57,732 nt of DNA from Muribaculaceae bacterium (GTDB lineage Bacteria; Bacteroidota; Bacteroidia; Bacteroidales; Muribaculaceae), in contig JAFLTQ010000018.1 in NCBI GenBank assembly GCA_022510385.1, positions 1-57,732 on the forward strand, read 5' to 3'. Below, in pieces: positions 49,983 to 57,732 of the stretch. Position numbers and translations under genes: made by a program. The notes under the pieces were generated by a model. The model ran no database searches and was not told the DNA's origin. It worked only from the letters and a program-made list of their open reading frames with translations. The first letter of the stretch is position 1, and each line of letters begins with the position of its first letter.

Positions 49983-51632
49983 TTATTTCCCGCATATATC
50001 CATGGGGCAACGAGGTTTAATTTGCTTGAAGAAATCATTCCCTTTATTATCTACAAGTATGAAAGCCGGGAAATCTTCAACCTCTATTTTCCAGATAGCC
50101 TCCATGCCAAGTTCCGGATATTCAAGTAATTCTACATTTTTTATAGAATCTTGCGCCAATATTGCTGCGGGTCCACCAATAGATCCTAAATAGAAACCTC
50201 CATGTTTCTTGCAGGCATCGGTCACTTGTTGGCTACGGTTACCTTTAGCGATCATAACCATGGAGCCTCCGGCCTCTTGGAACTGATCAACATATGGATC
50301 CATCCTTCCTGCTGTAGTCGGACCAAATGATCCTGAAGGCATTCCTTCAGGTTTCTTCGCCGGTCCGGCATAATAGATCGGATGATCCTTGAGATACTGC
50401 GGCATTGGTTGTCCGGAGTCAAGAAGCTCTTTAATTTTGGCATGGGCTATGTCTCGGCCAACTATTATTGTGCCGTTAAGAGATAAACGCGTTGACACCG
50501 GATACTTATCAAGCTCCGCAAGTACCTCTTTCATAGGTCGGTTCAAATTAATCTTTATAACCTCTCCTTCACCTTTTTCGCGCAATGATTCCGGAATTAG
50601 TTCGCCGGGGAATTCATCCAGCTTCTCTATCCAGAGGCCATCTTTATTTATTTTTGCCTTAACATTCCTATCGGCCGAACAACTTACACCCATCCCAACC
50701 GGGCATGATGCTCCATGGCGTGGCAAACGAATCACTCTTACATCGTGAGCAAAATATTTACCTCCAAATTGTGCACCAAGACCGATGTTTTGAGCTGCTT
50801 CCAGAAGTTCTTTTTCCAGTTCGATATCCCTGAACGCTTGTCCATATTCGTTTCCATGGGTCGGGAGTTCATCGTAATATTTTACAGATGCTTTCTTGAC
50901 TGTGGCAAGATTCATTTCCGCTGAGGTACCTCCAATCACAAATGCAATATGGTAAGGAGGGCACGCCGCCGTTCCCAAGCTCTTCATCTTTTCTATCAAG
51001 AATGGCACAAGTGTCTTTTTATTGAGAATGGCTTTAGTCTCTTGATAAAGATATGTTTTATTGGCCGAGCCACCACCTTTTGCAATAAAAAGAAATTCAT
51101 ATTCATTCCCTTCTGTAGCATGAATTTCTATCTGGGCCGGCAAATTACACCCTGTGTTTACTTCATCATACATGGTCAGAGGGGCATTCTGGGAGTAACG
51201 AAGATTATTCTCTGTATATGTTTTGTAAATTCCCAAAGAAATCTTTTCCTCATCGTTGCAACCTGTCCAGACATGTTGGCCTTTATATGCAGAACAAATT
51301 GAGGTGCCTGTGTCTTGACAGAATGGTAAAACACCTTTTGCTGCCACTTCTGCATTTCTTAGCATAGTCAATGCCACAAACTTATCATTCTCTGATGCCT
51401 CCGGATCCCCTAATATTTTGGCAACCATTTCGTTGTGTTGTCTGCGCAACATAAAGGAACAGTCATGACTTGCCACATTTGCAATCAATGTTAATGCCTC
51501 CGGATCCACTACAAGAATCTCATGGCCGTTCCAATTTTCTACTTTCACATAATCTTTTGTGATTAACTTATATTCTGTCTTGTCAGGCCCCAAAGGGAAT
51601 GGCTCCTGATAATGAAATGGTTTTGTTGCCAT
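49983..51632 (-). CDS. Class I fumarate hydratase (FumA/FumB type, iron-sulfur)
   Basis: This enzyme interconverts fumarate and malate, a main step in the reductive branch that ends in succinate in anaerobes. The 549-residue protein is the single-chain class I form. It has the alpha part ([67 protein letters not shown]), with three conserved cysteines for a [4Fe-4S] cluster, and the beta part ([28 protein letters not shown]). The cluster makes it oxygen-sensitive. It is divergent from rho. I found no clear -7 box on its own strand. Confidence 0.94.
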   Translation of the reverse strand: MATKPFHYQEPFPLGPDKTEYKLITKDYVKVENWNGHEILVVDPEALTLIANVASHDCSFMLRRQHNEMVAKILGDPEASENDKFVALTMLRNAEVAAKGVLPFCQDTGTSICSAYKGQHVWTGCNDEEKISLGIYKTYTENNLRYSQNAPLTMYDEVNTGCNLPAQIEIHATEGNEYEFLFIAKGGGSANKTYLYQETKAILNKKTLVPFLIEKMKSLGTAACPPYHIAFVIGGTSAEMNLATVKKASVKYYDELPTHGNEYGQAFRDIELEKELLEAAQNIGLGAQFGGKYFAHDVRVIRLPRHGASCPVGMGVSCSADRNVKAKINKDGLWIEKLDEFPGELIPESLREKGEGEVIKINLNRPMKEVLAELDKYPVSTRLSLNGTIIVGRDIAHAKIKELLDSGQPMPQYLKDHPIYYAGPAKKPEGMPSGSFGPTTAGRMDPYVDQFQEAGGSMVMIAKGNRSQQVTDACKKHGGFYLGSIGGPAAILAQDSIKNVELLEYPELGMEAIWKIEVEDFPAFILVDNKGNDFFKQIKPRCPMDICGK

Positions 51633-51660
51633 ATTGTTTTTATTTTAGTTGTTATCTTAA

Positions 51661-51692
51661 TTTGCAAATTTAAGTAAAAAATGTTATATTTG
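51661..51692 (+). promoter_or_regulatory. Promoter of rho
   Basis: TTTG (51661-51664), a 20-base spacer and TATATTTG (51685-51692) match the consensus at every specified base. The -33 element is the left half of the 12-base palindrome AATTTGCAAATT. Transcription should start near 51697. Confidence 0.87.
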
Positions 51693-51696
51693 CATC

Positions 51697-51845
51697 GCAT
51701 TTATGGATTCGCATAGCATGCTCTGTGCTGGCGCTATAATTCAAAAAATTCCACAATTAAAAATTTTCTAATTCCAAGTCCTGCTTTTTATTATTTTATG
51801 GATTCTTTCTGAATCACTAAATGCAGGAATAATACAATTTTTTTC
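51697..51845 (+). other. Long 5' leader of rho with a nested hairpin
   Basis: About 149 bases separate the predicted start and the rho ATG. The outer stem TCCTGC (51779-51784) with GCAGGA (51823-51828), plus three A-T pairs beyond one mismatch, encloses a perfect inner hairpin GATTC (51801-51805) with GAATC (51811-51815). No reading frame of note is present. Rho genes are often autoregulated through their leaders, so this may be a control region. That is an inference. Confidence 0.5.
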
Positions 51846-53978
51846 ATGTTCCACATCAATGACTTAAATGCCATGGATGACGCAACATTGCAACAGACTG
51901 CTCAGTCCATGGGTCTAAAAAAAGCGGCCTCACGCTCAAGAGAAGAATTAAATGCTTTTATTTTAGATAATCAAGCTATTTCTACAGCTAAAGATATCGT
52001 TGCTAAAAACACAGAAAAACGTAAACCCGGCCGTCCCCCAAAAAATGATAAAAATATAAAGAAAAATCGCAGGGATAATTTCACAAACGAGAAAACACAA
52101 GAGTCCAAACCGGCTGAGGATATAAACAGTAATGTTCAAATACAACAGAATCAACCGGCTAAGCTGCAACCTTCACAACAAACTGAGCAGCTTGAGCAAG
52201 CAGTTTCTCAATCACGTCAACCGGCGGATAAAACTCCTAAGAAAAGAGGAAGAAAACCTAAAGCCCTCAAAGAGAATGAGAAATCCAATGATTCCCTTGA
52301 AATAATAACTCCATCTTCCGGTGAGGCAGAATCTGCTACAGAACAAAATACAGATTCTACCAAATCATTAAATAATAATTTTAATCAGGAAGACTCCTCA
52401 GTTTCTGAGTCACAAAACAGCAATAGTGAGTTAGCCGATTCCAAGATTATTTCTACTGAAAAAAACGAGGTTAGTGGCATACAAGATAATAATGCTTCAG
52501 AGGGAGACAATAATCAACAACCCCGATTAAAAGTTTTCACACCTCGTAATCACAAAAATGATATTGAGAGCCAGGAATCGTTCTATTCTCTCTTTGCCCA
52601 GAATAATAAGCCAAAAGCTTTTATTCCTCGTGAACAGAAAGAACAAGGTAAAAACGCGACACCAACTGAACAGCCAACTCAGAATATACAATCCAAATCT
52701 GAAGATTTGCCCGTGCCTCAACCACGACCAATTCAGATGAGAGAGCCCGGAGCCACCTCTCAACAGCCTCTGACCAAACAACAAAAGATGCAACAAAAAA
52801 AGTTGTTCAGGAATATGAGACAACAGGGAATAACCCCTACCCCGACTCCGGAATATAATCTTGATGGAATTGTAAATGCTTTCGGTGTATTGGAGATTAT
52901 GCCCGAAGGTTACGGATTCCTTCGTTCGGGAGATTATAATTATTTGCCAAGTCCGGATGATATCTATGTTTCACAAAATCAAATACGAGAGTTCGGATTA
53001 AAAACAGGTGATGTCATTGAGGCATCCATCAGGCCTCCACTTGAAGGTGACAAATATTTCCCTTTATCAAAAGTGATTTCTGTCAATGGCCTTGAACCAT
53101 CTTTAGTTAAAGACAGGGTTGCATTTGAACATCTCACTCCCCTTTTCCCTGACGAAAAATTCAATCTCACAAAAGGAACTTCTTGTAATATTTCCACTCG
53201 CGTTGTGGATATGTTCGCTCCGATTGGCAAAGGACAGAGAGCCCTTATAGTTGCGCCTCCCAAAACCGGTAAAACTATTCTTCTTAAGGATATCGCAAAT
53301 GCAATCGCCGAAAATCATCCGGACACTCATATTATAATGCTCCTAATTGATGAACGGCCGGAGGAGGTGACCGATATGGCTCGCAGTGTTAATGCTGAAG
53401 TAATCGCCTCTACTTTTGATGAACCGGCAGACAGGCATGTAAAAATTGCTAATATCGTTCTGGAAAAGGCTAAAAGATTAGTGGAAAGTGGCCATGATGT
53501 AGTCATTATGCTTGACTCCATTACGCGACTCGCACGCGCTTTCAACACAGTCTCGCCGGCGTCCGGTAAGATCCTCTCCGGTGGTGTAGATGCCAATGCC
53601 CTCCAGAAACCGAAACGTTTCTTCGGTGCTGCACGTAACATTGAAAATGGGGGATCTCTCACTATCATTGCTACTGCATTAACCGAAACTTCTTCAAAAA
53701 TGGATGAAGTTATTTTCGAAGAATTTAAGGGCACCGGTAACATGGAGCTACAGCTTGACAGAAAATTATCCAACAAGCGAATCTTTCCGGCTGTCGATAT
53801 TATCGCTTCTTCGACTCGACGTGACGACCTGTTGTTGCCGCAGGAACATCTTAACAGAATGTGGATTCTTAGAAATTATCTTGGCGACATGAATTCGCTT
53901 GAAGCAATGGAATTCATCAAGAAGCGAATGGAAATGACTCGAAATAACGAGGAGTTGCTCGTGACCATGGATAAATAA
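51846..53978 (+). CDS. rho: Transcription termination factor Rho with a long disordered insert
   Basis: Rho is the hexameric RNA helicase that ends transcription. The 710-residue protein has an N-terminal Rho_N/SAP-like helical domain (about 1-48), then about 280 residues of low complexity rich in N, Q, P, K and S (about 55-335) with two AT-hook-like basic patches (RKPGRPPK near 58 and KKRGRKPK near 132). The RNA-binding OB domain begins near 340 ([15 protein letters not shown]). The RecA-like core follows, with Walker A K476 (APPKTGKT). E. coli Rho has 419 residues, so the insert accounts for the extra length. ybaK follows after 15 bases. Confidence 0.97.
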   Translation: MFHINDLNAMDDATLQQTAQSMGLKKAASRSREELNAFILDNQAISTAKDIVAKNTEKRKPGRPPKNDKNIKKNRRDNFTNEKTQESKPAEDINSNVQIQQNQPAKLQPSQQTEQLEQAVSQSRQPADKTPKKRGRKPKALKENEKSNDSLEIITPSSGEAESATEQNTDSTKSLNNNFNQEDSSVSESQNSNSELADSKIISTEKNEVSGIQDNNASEGDNNQQPRLKVFTPRNHKNDIESQESFYSLFAQNNKPKAFIPREQKEQGKNATPTEQPTQNIQSKSEDLPVPQPRPIQMREPGATSQQPLTKQQKMQQKKLFRNMRQQGITPTPTPEYNLDGIVNAFGVLEIMPEGYGFLRSGDYNYLPSPDDIYVSQNQIREFGLKTGDVIEASIRPPLEGDKYFPLSKVISVNGLEPSLVKDRVAFEHLTPLFPDEKFNLTKGTSCNISTRVVDMFAPIGKGQRALIVAPPKTGKTILLKDIANAIAENHPDTHIIMLLIDERPEEVTDMARSVNAEVIASTFDEPADRHVKIANIVLEKAKRLVESGHDVVIMLDSITRLARAFNTVSPASGKILSGGVDANALQKPKRFFGAARNIENGGSLTIIATALTETSSKMDEVIFEEFKGTGNMELQLDRKLSNKRIFPAVDIIASSTRRDDLLLPQEHLNRMWILRNYLGDMNSLEAMEFIKKRMEMTRNNEELLVTMDK

Positions 53979-53993
53979 TCATTTTTTCTGGGA

Positions 53994-54485
53994 ATGGAAA
54001 AAACCAACGCTTGCCGAATATTAGAAAAACTTAAGATCTCTTTTGATGTGATTGAATATCCGGTTGATCCTGAGCATCTTGATGCCCGTCATGTGGCTGA
54101 TGCTCTTGGCCAGGATATCAAAGGCGTTTTTAAGACTCTCGTACTTCAAGGTGATAAAAACGGTTATTTTGTCTGTGTCATCCAAGGAGATGAAGAAGTC
54201 GATCTTAAGAAAGCTGCTAAAATATCCGGGAATAAGAAAGCCGCAATGATTCAGATGAAAGAGCTCTTACCTCTCACAGGCTATATTCGTGGTGGCTGTA
54301 CCGCTATTGGAATGAAAAAGAATTTCCCGGTTTTCTTGGATCAAAATGCTCTATCTCAAGAGAAAATTTATATTAGTGCCGGCAAGCGAGGAATGCAAAT
54401 TGTTTTGAAACCATTGGATTATATTTCTGTCACAAACGCACAAACCGGAGATTTGATCAAAGAAGAAATTAACGATCATGAATAG
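53994..54485 (+). CDS. ybaK: Cys-tRNA(Pro) deacylase (YbaK/EbsC family)
   Basis: YbaK hydrolyses Cys mischarged on tRNA-Pro. The 163-residue protein has the family pattern HLDARHVADALGQDIKGVFKTLVLQGD, then KKAAMIQMKELLPLTGYIRGGCTAIGMKK, with the lysine in VFKTLV expected at the active site. The size is typical. It overlaps the chorismate synthase start by eight bases and follows rho by 15, so the three genes probably share a transcript. Confidence 0.92.
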   Translation: MEKTNACRILEKLKISFDVIEYPVDPEHLDARHVADALGQDIKGVFKTLVLQGDKNGYFVCVIQGDEEVDLKKAAKISGNKKAAMIQMKELLPLTGYIRGGCTAIGMKKNFPVFLDQNALSQEKIYISAGKRGMQIVLKPLDYISVTNAQTGDLIKEEINDHE

Positions 54486-55530
54486 TTTTGGCACAAAATT
54501 GAGAGTCACAACTTTCGGAGAGAGTCATGGACCGGCTATCGGCGCCGTGATTGATGGTTTTCCTTCCGGAATTAAAATTGACTTTGAAGCTATTTCAGAG
54601 GAGATGGCTGCAAGAAGGCCCGGTTCTTCAAATTTGGTCACATCCCGAAAAGAAACAGATGCCCCGGAATTTCTTTCAGGAATATCAGAAGATGGAGTGA
54701 CCCTTGGATCCCCTATCGGCTTTATAATACGTAATCAAGATACGCGAGGAAACGACTATGGTGATAATGCTGATAAATTTCGGCCTAATCACGCTGATTT
54801 CACTTATGAGGCCAAATATGGTATCAGAGAATATCGTGGTGGCGGCAGAGCAAGCGCACGTGAAACTGCTAATTGGGTGGCAGCAGGTGCTCTCGCACAA
54901 CAATTGCTTTCTCTAAATGGAATAAAAATTCAATCTGCTCTCTCAGGTGTAGGGGAGGTTTCTTCGGCTAATCAAATCCTAACTGATCTAAGCAGTGCAC
55001 CTCAGGAGAACCTCATTCTGAAATTTCCCGAAGACCATATCTTAAAAATGCAGGATGAAATTGAAAAAGCCAAGTTGGCAGGAGACAGTGTAGGTGGAGT
55101 TGTAACTTGCCTCATCACCGGAGTAAAACCGGGCGTTGGTGATCCTGTTTTTGATAAGTTCCATGCCAGATTGGCTCATGCAATGATGTCTATCAATGCT
55201 GCAAAAGGATTTGAATATGGTCTCGGTATGGCAGCTGCTACAAAAAGAGGTTATGAAATTTTAGATATCTTTAAATATAACGAGGGTATTTTTACGGAAA
55301 CAAACTATAGCGGTGGAATCCAGGGAGGCATCTCTAACGGTATGCCAATCTTTTTCAATGTAGCATTCAAACCTACCCCTACCATTCTCAGGGAACTTCC
55401 CACGGTTGATAAAGATGGTAAAGAAACAATCCTGAAAATGAAGGGACGACATGATCCATGTGTAGCTGTTAGAGCTGTTCCTGTAGTAAAAGCTATGGCA
55501 GCTCTCGTAGTAGCGGATTTATTGCTTTGA
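54478..55530 (+). CDS. aroC: Chorismate synthase
   Basis: AroC converts EPSP to chorismate with reduced FMN, the last step of the shikimate route to aromatic amino acids. The 350-residue protein has GESHGPAIGAVIDGFPSG, RRPGSSNLVTSRKETDAPEF, YRGGGRASARETANWVAAGA, and RHDPCVAVRAVPVVKAMAALV at the C-terminus. All conserved blocks are present. No other aro genes are adjacent. It overlaps ybaK by eight bases. Confidence 0.97.
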   Translation: MNSFGTKLRVTTFGESHGPAIGAVIDGFPSGIKIDFEAISEEMAARRPGSSNLVTSRKETDAPEFLSGISEDGVTLGSPIGFIIRNQDTRGNDYGDNADKFRPNHADFTYEAKYGIREYRGGGRASARETANWVAAGALAQQLLSLNGIKIQSALSGVGEVSSANQILTDLSSAPQENLILKFPEDHILKMQDEIEKAKLAGDSVGGVVTCLITGVKPGVGDPVFDKFHARLAHAMMSINAAKGFEYGLGMAAATKRGYEILDIFKYNEGIFTETNYSGGIQGGISNGMPIFFNVAFKPTPTILRELPTVDKDGKETILKMKGRHDPCVAVRAVPVVKAMAALVVADLLL

Positions 55531-55577
55531 GGATAATAAGTTAGCTATAAAACTCTTAGAACCAACTTCATAAGATT

Positions 55578-56468
55578 ATGAAGGCTTATAGCGATTATCT
55601 CTCTGAAATTTTCCCTGGCATTAAGGTTCAAAAAATTTCCATAGATGCCGGTTTCTCGTGCCCTAACAGAGATGGCAGAATTTCAAAAGGTGGATGTATT
55701 TATTGTCGCAACGACTCTTTCTCTCCTCGTTATTGCAATCCCAATGACTCTGTTTCCATTCAACTGGAAAAAGGAAAGAAATTTTTTGCTAAAAAATATC
55801 CGGATATGAAATATCTGGCATATTTCCAAAGCTACACAGGCACTTATAATAAAACAATCCAACAGCTTTACTCTTTGTATAAAGAAGCCTTGATGGTTGA
55901 TAAAGTTGTCGGTCTTGTTGTGGGGACTCGTCCCGACTGTCTTGATGATGAAACCCTGAACCTATTGGCTGAAATAAACAAAAACCATCCTGTCTTTTTG
56001 GAAATTGGAGCGGAAACCTCCCACAATCACACTCTGAAACTTATAAATAGGAATCATACATGGGAAGATGTAGAAAATTGTGTGAAAAAAATTTCCTCTA
56101 AAAAAATACATTGCGGACTGCACCTTATTGCAGGTCTGCCCGGGGAATCTGATGAATTGATTTTATCAACCATAGATAAAGCTTGTAAACTCCCGATAGA
56201 GTCTTTAAAACTCCATCAATTGCAGGTTCTTAAAGGTACAATTCTTCATACAAAAATTTGTTCCGGTGACCTGACTGTCCCTGAGCTCTCTCTTGATAAA
56301 TATCTTGACCTCTGCATAGAGATTATTGAAAGAGTGCCGGATAACATAGTGATTGAGCGTTTTCTTGCTCAGGCACCCCCCGATCTTGTTGTCTCTCCTT
56401 CTTGGGGTCTAAAAAACTATCAATTCATAAACCTATTGCAAAAAAAATTAGTAACTTCGCAAAAATAA
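55578..56468 (+). CDS. TIGR01212-family radical SAM protein (YhcC-like)
   Basis: The 296-residue protein has the cluster motif C28-x11-C40-x2-C43 (SCPNRDGRISKGGCIYC), typical of TIGR01212/YhcC rather than the usual CxxxCxxC. GTRPDCLDD, LEIGAETSHNHTLKLINR and CGLHLIAGLPGE follow, as in Elp3-related radical-SAM enzymes. Its substrate is unknown; the Elp3-like subfamily suggests RNA or thioether-type chemistry. It lies 47 bases after aroC and 13 bases before the TlpA-like gene. Confidence 0.9.
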   Translation: MKAYSDYLSEIFPGIKVQKISIDAGFSCPNRDGRISKGGCIYCRNDSFSPRYCNPNDSVSIQLEKGKKFFAKKYPDMKYLAYFQSYTGTYNKTIQQLYSLYKEALMVDKVVGLVVGTRPDCLDDETLNLLAEINKNHPVFLEIGAETSHNHTLKLINRNHTWEDVENCVKKISSKKIHCGLHLIAGLPGESDELILSTIDKACKLPIESLKLHQLQVLKGTILHTKICSGDLTVPELSLDKYLDLCIEIIERVPDNIVIERFLAQAPPDLVVSPSWGLKNYQFINLLQKKLVTSQK

Positions 56469-56481
56469 AAACCGTAATATA

Positions 56482-57579
56482 ATGAAAAAGATTATTTTGA
56501 CGATCTTGGTATCATTAGGAATCTCAGGTATTTCTCAAGCTGATATCAATGTGACTATCGCAAAAGATTGTCCTTTGCAAACAATCAATTATTATTATGC
56601 TCCGATTAAACAATACGCAGCCGCAAAGACAAGAGCTGAAAGAGGTTTGGTGGCGGATTCTGTGGCCGTTGTGAATTCTAAAGCGGTAATTGCCATTCCT
56701 ACGGAAGCTGATTCTTACCTTTTCGGTCTGAATCTTAATGGCAACAACGTTGACATCTATGCAGCTAAAGGGGATAATGTAAATCTTGATGTAACTTCAT
56801 GTAATCCGTTCACATATTCCTTAAGCGGTACCGGCTTAGCAGAGGGCATGAATGAATTGCATCTTCTGGAAGCCCCCGTTATGGCTAAAGCTTATGCAGC
56901 AAATAGCGCAGCGACTCCGGACTCTCAACTGCTTGAAGAGCTTGCAGCTCAGTTTATAAATATTCAAAAAGAATTTATTGCCGCAAATCCCGATGGTCCG
57001 GCTGTGGGAATTGCTTTGATGAACCTCGACGGAGAAGATTTTATCAACACATATGAATCTTTACCTGCATCATTTAATAATTCCATTCTTTTCCCTCTTG
57101 CCGACCTCCAATATCAAAGGGAAAAGAAAAGTCTTGAAATGGAGAAAAAACAACAGGAATTACAAGCCGGAGCAGTTCCGGCCCCCTCATTTACTTTGAA
57201 AGATCTTCAAGGTAAAGATGTCTCTCTGTCAGATTTCAAAGGGAAGTGGGTTATTCTTGATTTTTGGGGAAGCTGGTGTCCTTGGTGTATTAAAGGTTTC
57301 CCGGAACTAAAAGAGGCGTATAAGAAATATGCTCCGGAATTGGAAATTATAGGAATCGATTGTCGGGAATCACAAGAGGAATGGAAAGCAGGTGTTGAAA
57401 AATATCAGCTTCCATGGGTAAATGTTTATAATCCCGAAGGCACCACTCTCCTTTCCGAATATGGGGTTCAAGGGTTCCCGACAAAAGCAATCATTAATCC
57501 GGAAGGGAAAATTGCTAATATCACTGTAGGTCATAACCCTGAATTCTTTACAATCCTCACCAATTTAATGGGGAAATAA
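56482..57579 (+). CDS. TlpA-family thioredoxin-like protein with CPWC active site
   Basis: The 365-residue protein has a signal peptide (about 1-20, ending SQA). An N-terminal beta-rich domain (about 20-125) resembles DUF4369 domains. A helical linker spans about 140-240 (KKQQELQ). The C-terminal TlpA/AhpC-TSA domain has C266-P-W-C269 (WGSWCPWCIKGFPELK) and the cis-proline loop QGFPTKAIINPEGKI. The active site W-C-P-W-C is less common than C-x-P-C and is intact, so the protein should be redox-active in the periplasm. It contrasts with the cysteine-less thioredoxin-fold protein at 7601. Confidence 0.87.
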   Translation: MKKIILTILVSLGISGISQADINVTIAKDCPLQTINYYYAPIKQYAAAKTRAERGLVADSVAVVNSKAVIAIPTEADSYLFGLNLNGNNVDIYAAKGDNVNLDVTSCNPFTYSLSGTGLAEGMNELHLLEAPVMAKAYAANSAATPDSQLLEELAAQFINIQKEFIAANPDGPAVGIALMNLDGEDFINTYESLPASFNNSILFPLADLQYQREKKSLEMEKKQQELQAGAVPAPSFTLKDLQGKDVSLSDFKGKWVILDFWGSWCPWCIKGFPELKEAYKKYAPELEIIGIDCRESQEEWKAGVEKYQLPWVNVYNPEGTTLLSEYGVQGFPTKAIINPEGKIANITVGHNPEFFTILTNLMGK

Positions 57580-57606
57580 TGATTTGTCAGAAAAATTTAT
57601 AAAAAG

Positions 57607-57637
57607 ATTGGATTATTAAAAAAAATCTGTATCTTTG
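57607..57637 (+). promoter_or_regulatory. Promoter of tRNA-His
   Basis: ATTG (57607-57610; one mismatch from TTTG), a 19-base spacer and a perfect TATCTTTG (57630-57637). Transcription would start near 57641, some 31 bases before the tRNA. Confidence 0.75.
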
Positions 57638-57642
57638 CACTG

Positions 57643-57665
57643 CTTTTGGGCGAAAAGCCCAAAAG
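57643..57665 (+). other. Hairpin in the tRNA-His leader
   Basis: A perfect 9-bp stem (57643-57651 with 57657-57665, core TTTTGGGC) has a five-base GAAAA loop. It lies right after the predicted start and ends seven bases before the tRNA. No T run follows, so it is not a terminator. It may guide 5' processing. Confidence 0.6.
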
Positions 57666-57671
57666 TCAAAT

Positions 57672-57732
57672 GGTGGATGTAGCTCAGTTGGTTAGAGCGA
57701 CGGATTGTGGTTCCGTAGGTCGTGGGTTCGAG
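57672..57732 (+). tRNA. tRNA-His (anticodon GTG), 5' part, cut by window edge
   Basis: The acceptor strand with the extra G of tRNA-His (57672) is followed by the D stem GCTC/GAGC (57682-57685 with 57695-57698) and the anticodon arm with GTG at 57707-57709. The T-arm start GTGGGTTCGAG ends the window. Confidence 0.95.

Noticed and set aside
51659..51670. Palindrome AATTTGCAAATT as a regulator binding site
   Set aside because: It contains the -33 TTTG of rho and its complement; the symmetry could be chance, so it is not listed as an operator.

Overview
The window reads as a stretch of a Bacteroidales chromosome, most like a gut Bacteroidaceae/Muribaculaceae-type bacterium. The evidence is promoters of the Bacteroidota form (TTTG, 19-21 bases, TAnnTTTG), almost no Shine-Dalgarno sites, a Rho factor with a very long disordered insert, Bacteroidales-type proteins (DUF4924, DUF5106-like, FISUMP-like lipoproteins), many outer-membrane lipoproteins and a moderately low GC content. 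No insertion sequence, phage, CRISPR array or integrase was seen. This is mostly core genome, cut at both ends inside tRNA genes: a Gln(CTG) 3' part at the left edge and a His(GTG) 5' part at the right edge.

Layout. (1) 1-4740: tRNA-Gln end with a strong terminator, a uvrA paralogue with a small lipoprotein, and a secreted esterase. (2) 4684-6649: an RhlE-type RNA helicase on the minus strand and a divergent ECF sigma factor. (3) 6759-16838: ten co-oriented, mostly tightly packed genes: sugar-kinase-like ATPase, thioredoxin-fold DUF5106-like protein, DoxX membrane protein, mnmA, bifunctional nuclease, a catalytically degenerate ArgC-like protein, short SSB, speA, truA, ligA. (4) 16895-22974: a complete regulatory unit for thiamin synthesis, with a near-perfect promoter, TPP riboswitch, thiD-thiS-tenI-like-thiE-thiG-thiC-thiH and a 17-bp terminator. 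No thiF is present. (5) 23001-26391: superoxide dismutase (minus), rsfS, ftsH. (6) 26694-32745: a three-gene RND efflux operon with an enlarged inner-membrane pump. (7) 32778-34465: an LpxA-type acyltransferase and cdsA. (8) 34494-40236: a RecD/Dda-like helicase divergent from enolase, with abutting promoters, then a flippase-like membrane protein divergent from an acetate/succinate CoA-transferase. (9) 40249-42674: a LysM/periplasmic-binding-fold lipoprotein translationally coupled to a small beta-barrel. (10) 47659-42712 (minus): rlmD, a FISUMP-like lipoprotein, DUF4924 and prfC. (11) 47804-57579: htpG, class I fumarase (minus), then rho-ybaK-aroC-radical SAM-TlpA.

How the genes fit together: most of the content is information processing (uvrA, ligA, ssb, truA, mnmA, rlmD, prfC, rsfS, rho, ybaK), central metabolism of an anaerobe (enolase, class I fumarase, CoA-transferase, arginine decarboxylase, chorismate synthase), vitamin B1 synthesis and envelope biogenesis. 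The points most worth a second look are the ArgC homologue with no catalytic cysteine, the LysM/barrel pair, the RND pump with an extra two-helix insert, the FISUMP lipoprotein inside a translation operon, the Rho insert with its structured leader, and the abutting divergent enolase/helicase promoters. None of these is proven to be a new system from sequence alone.
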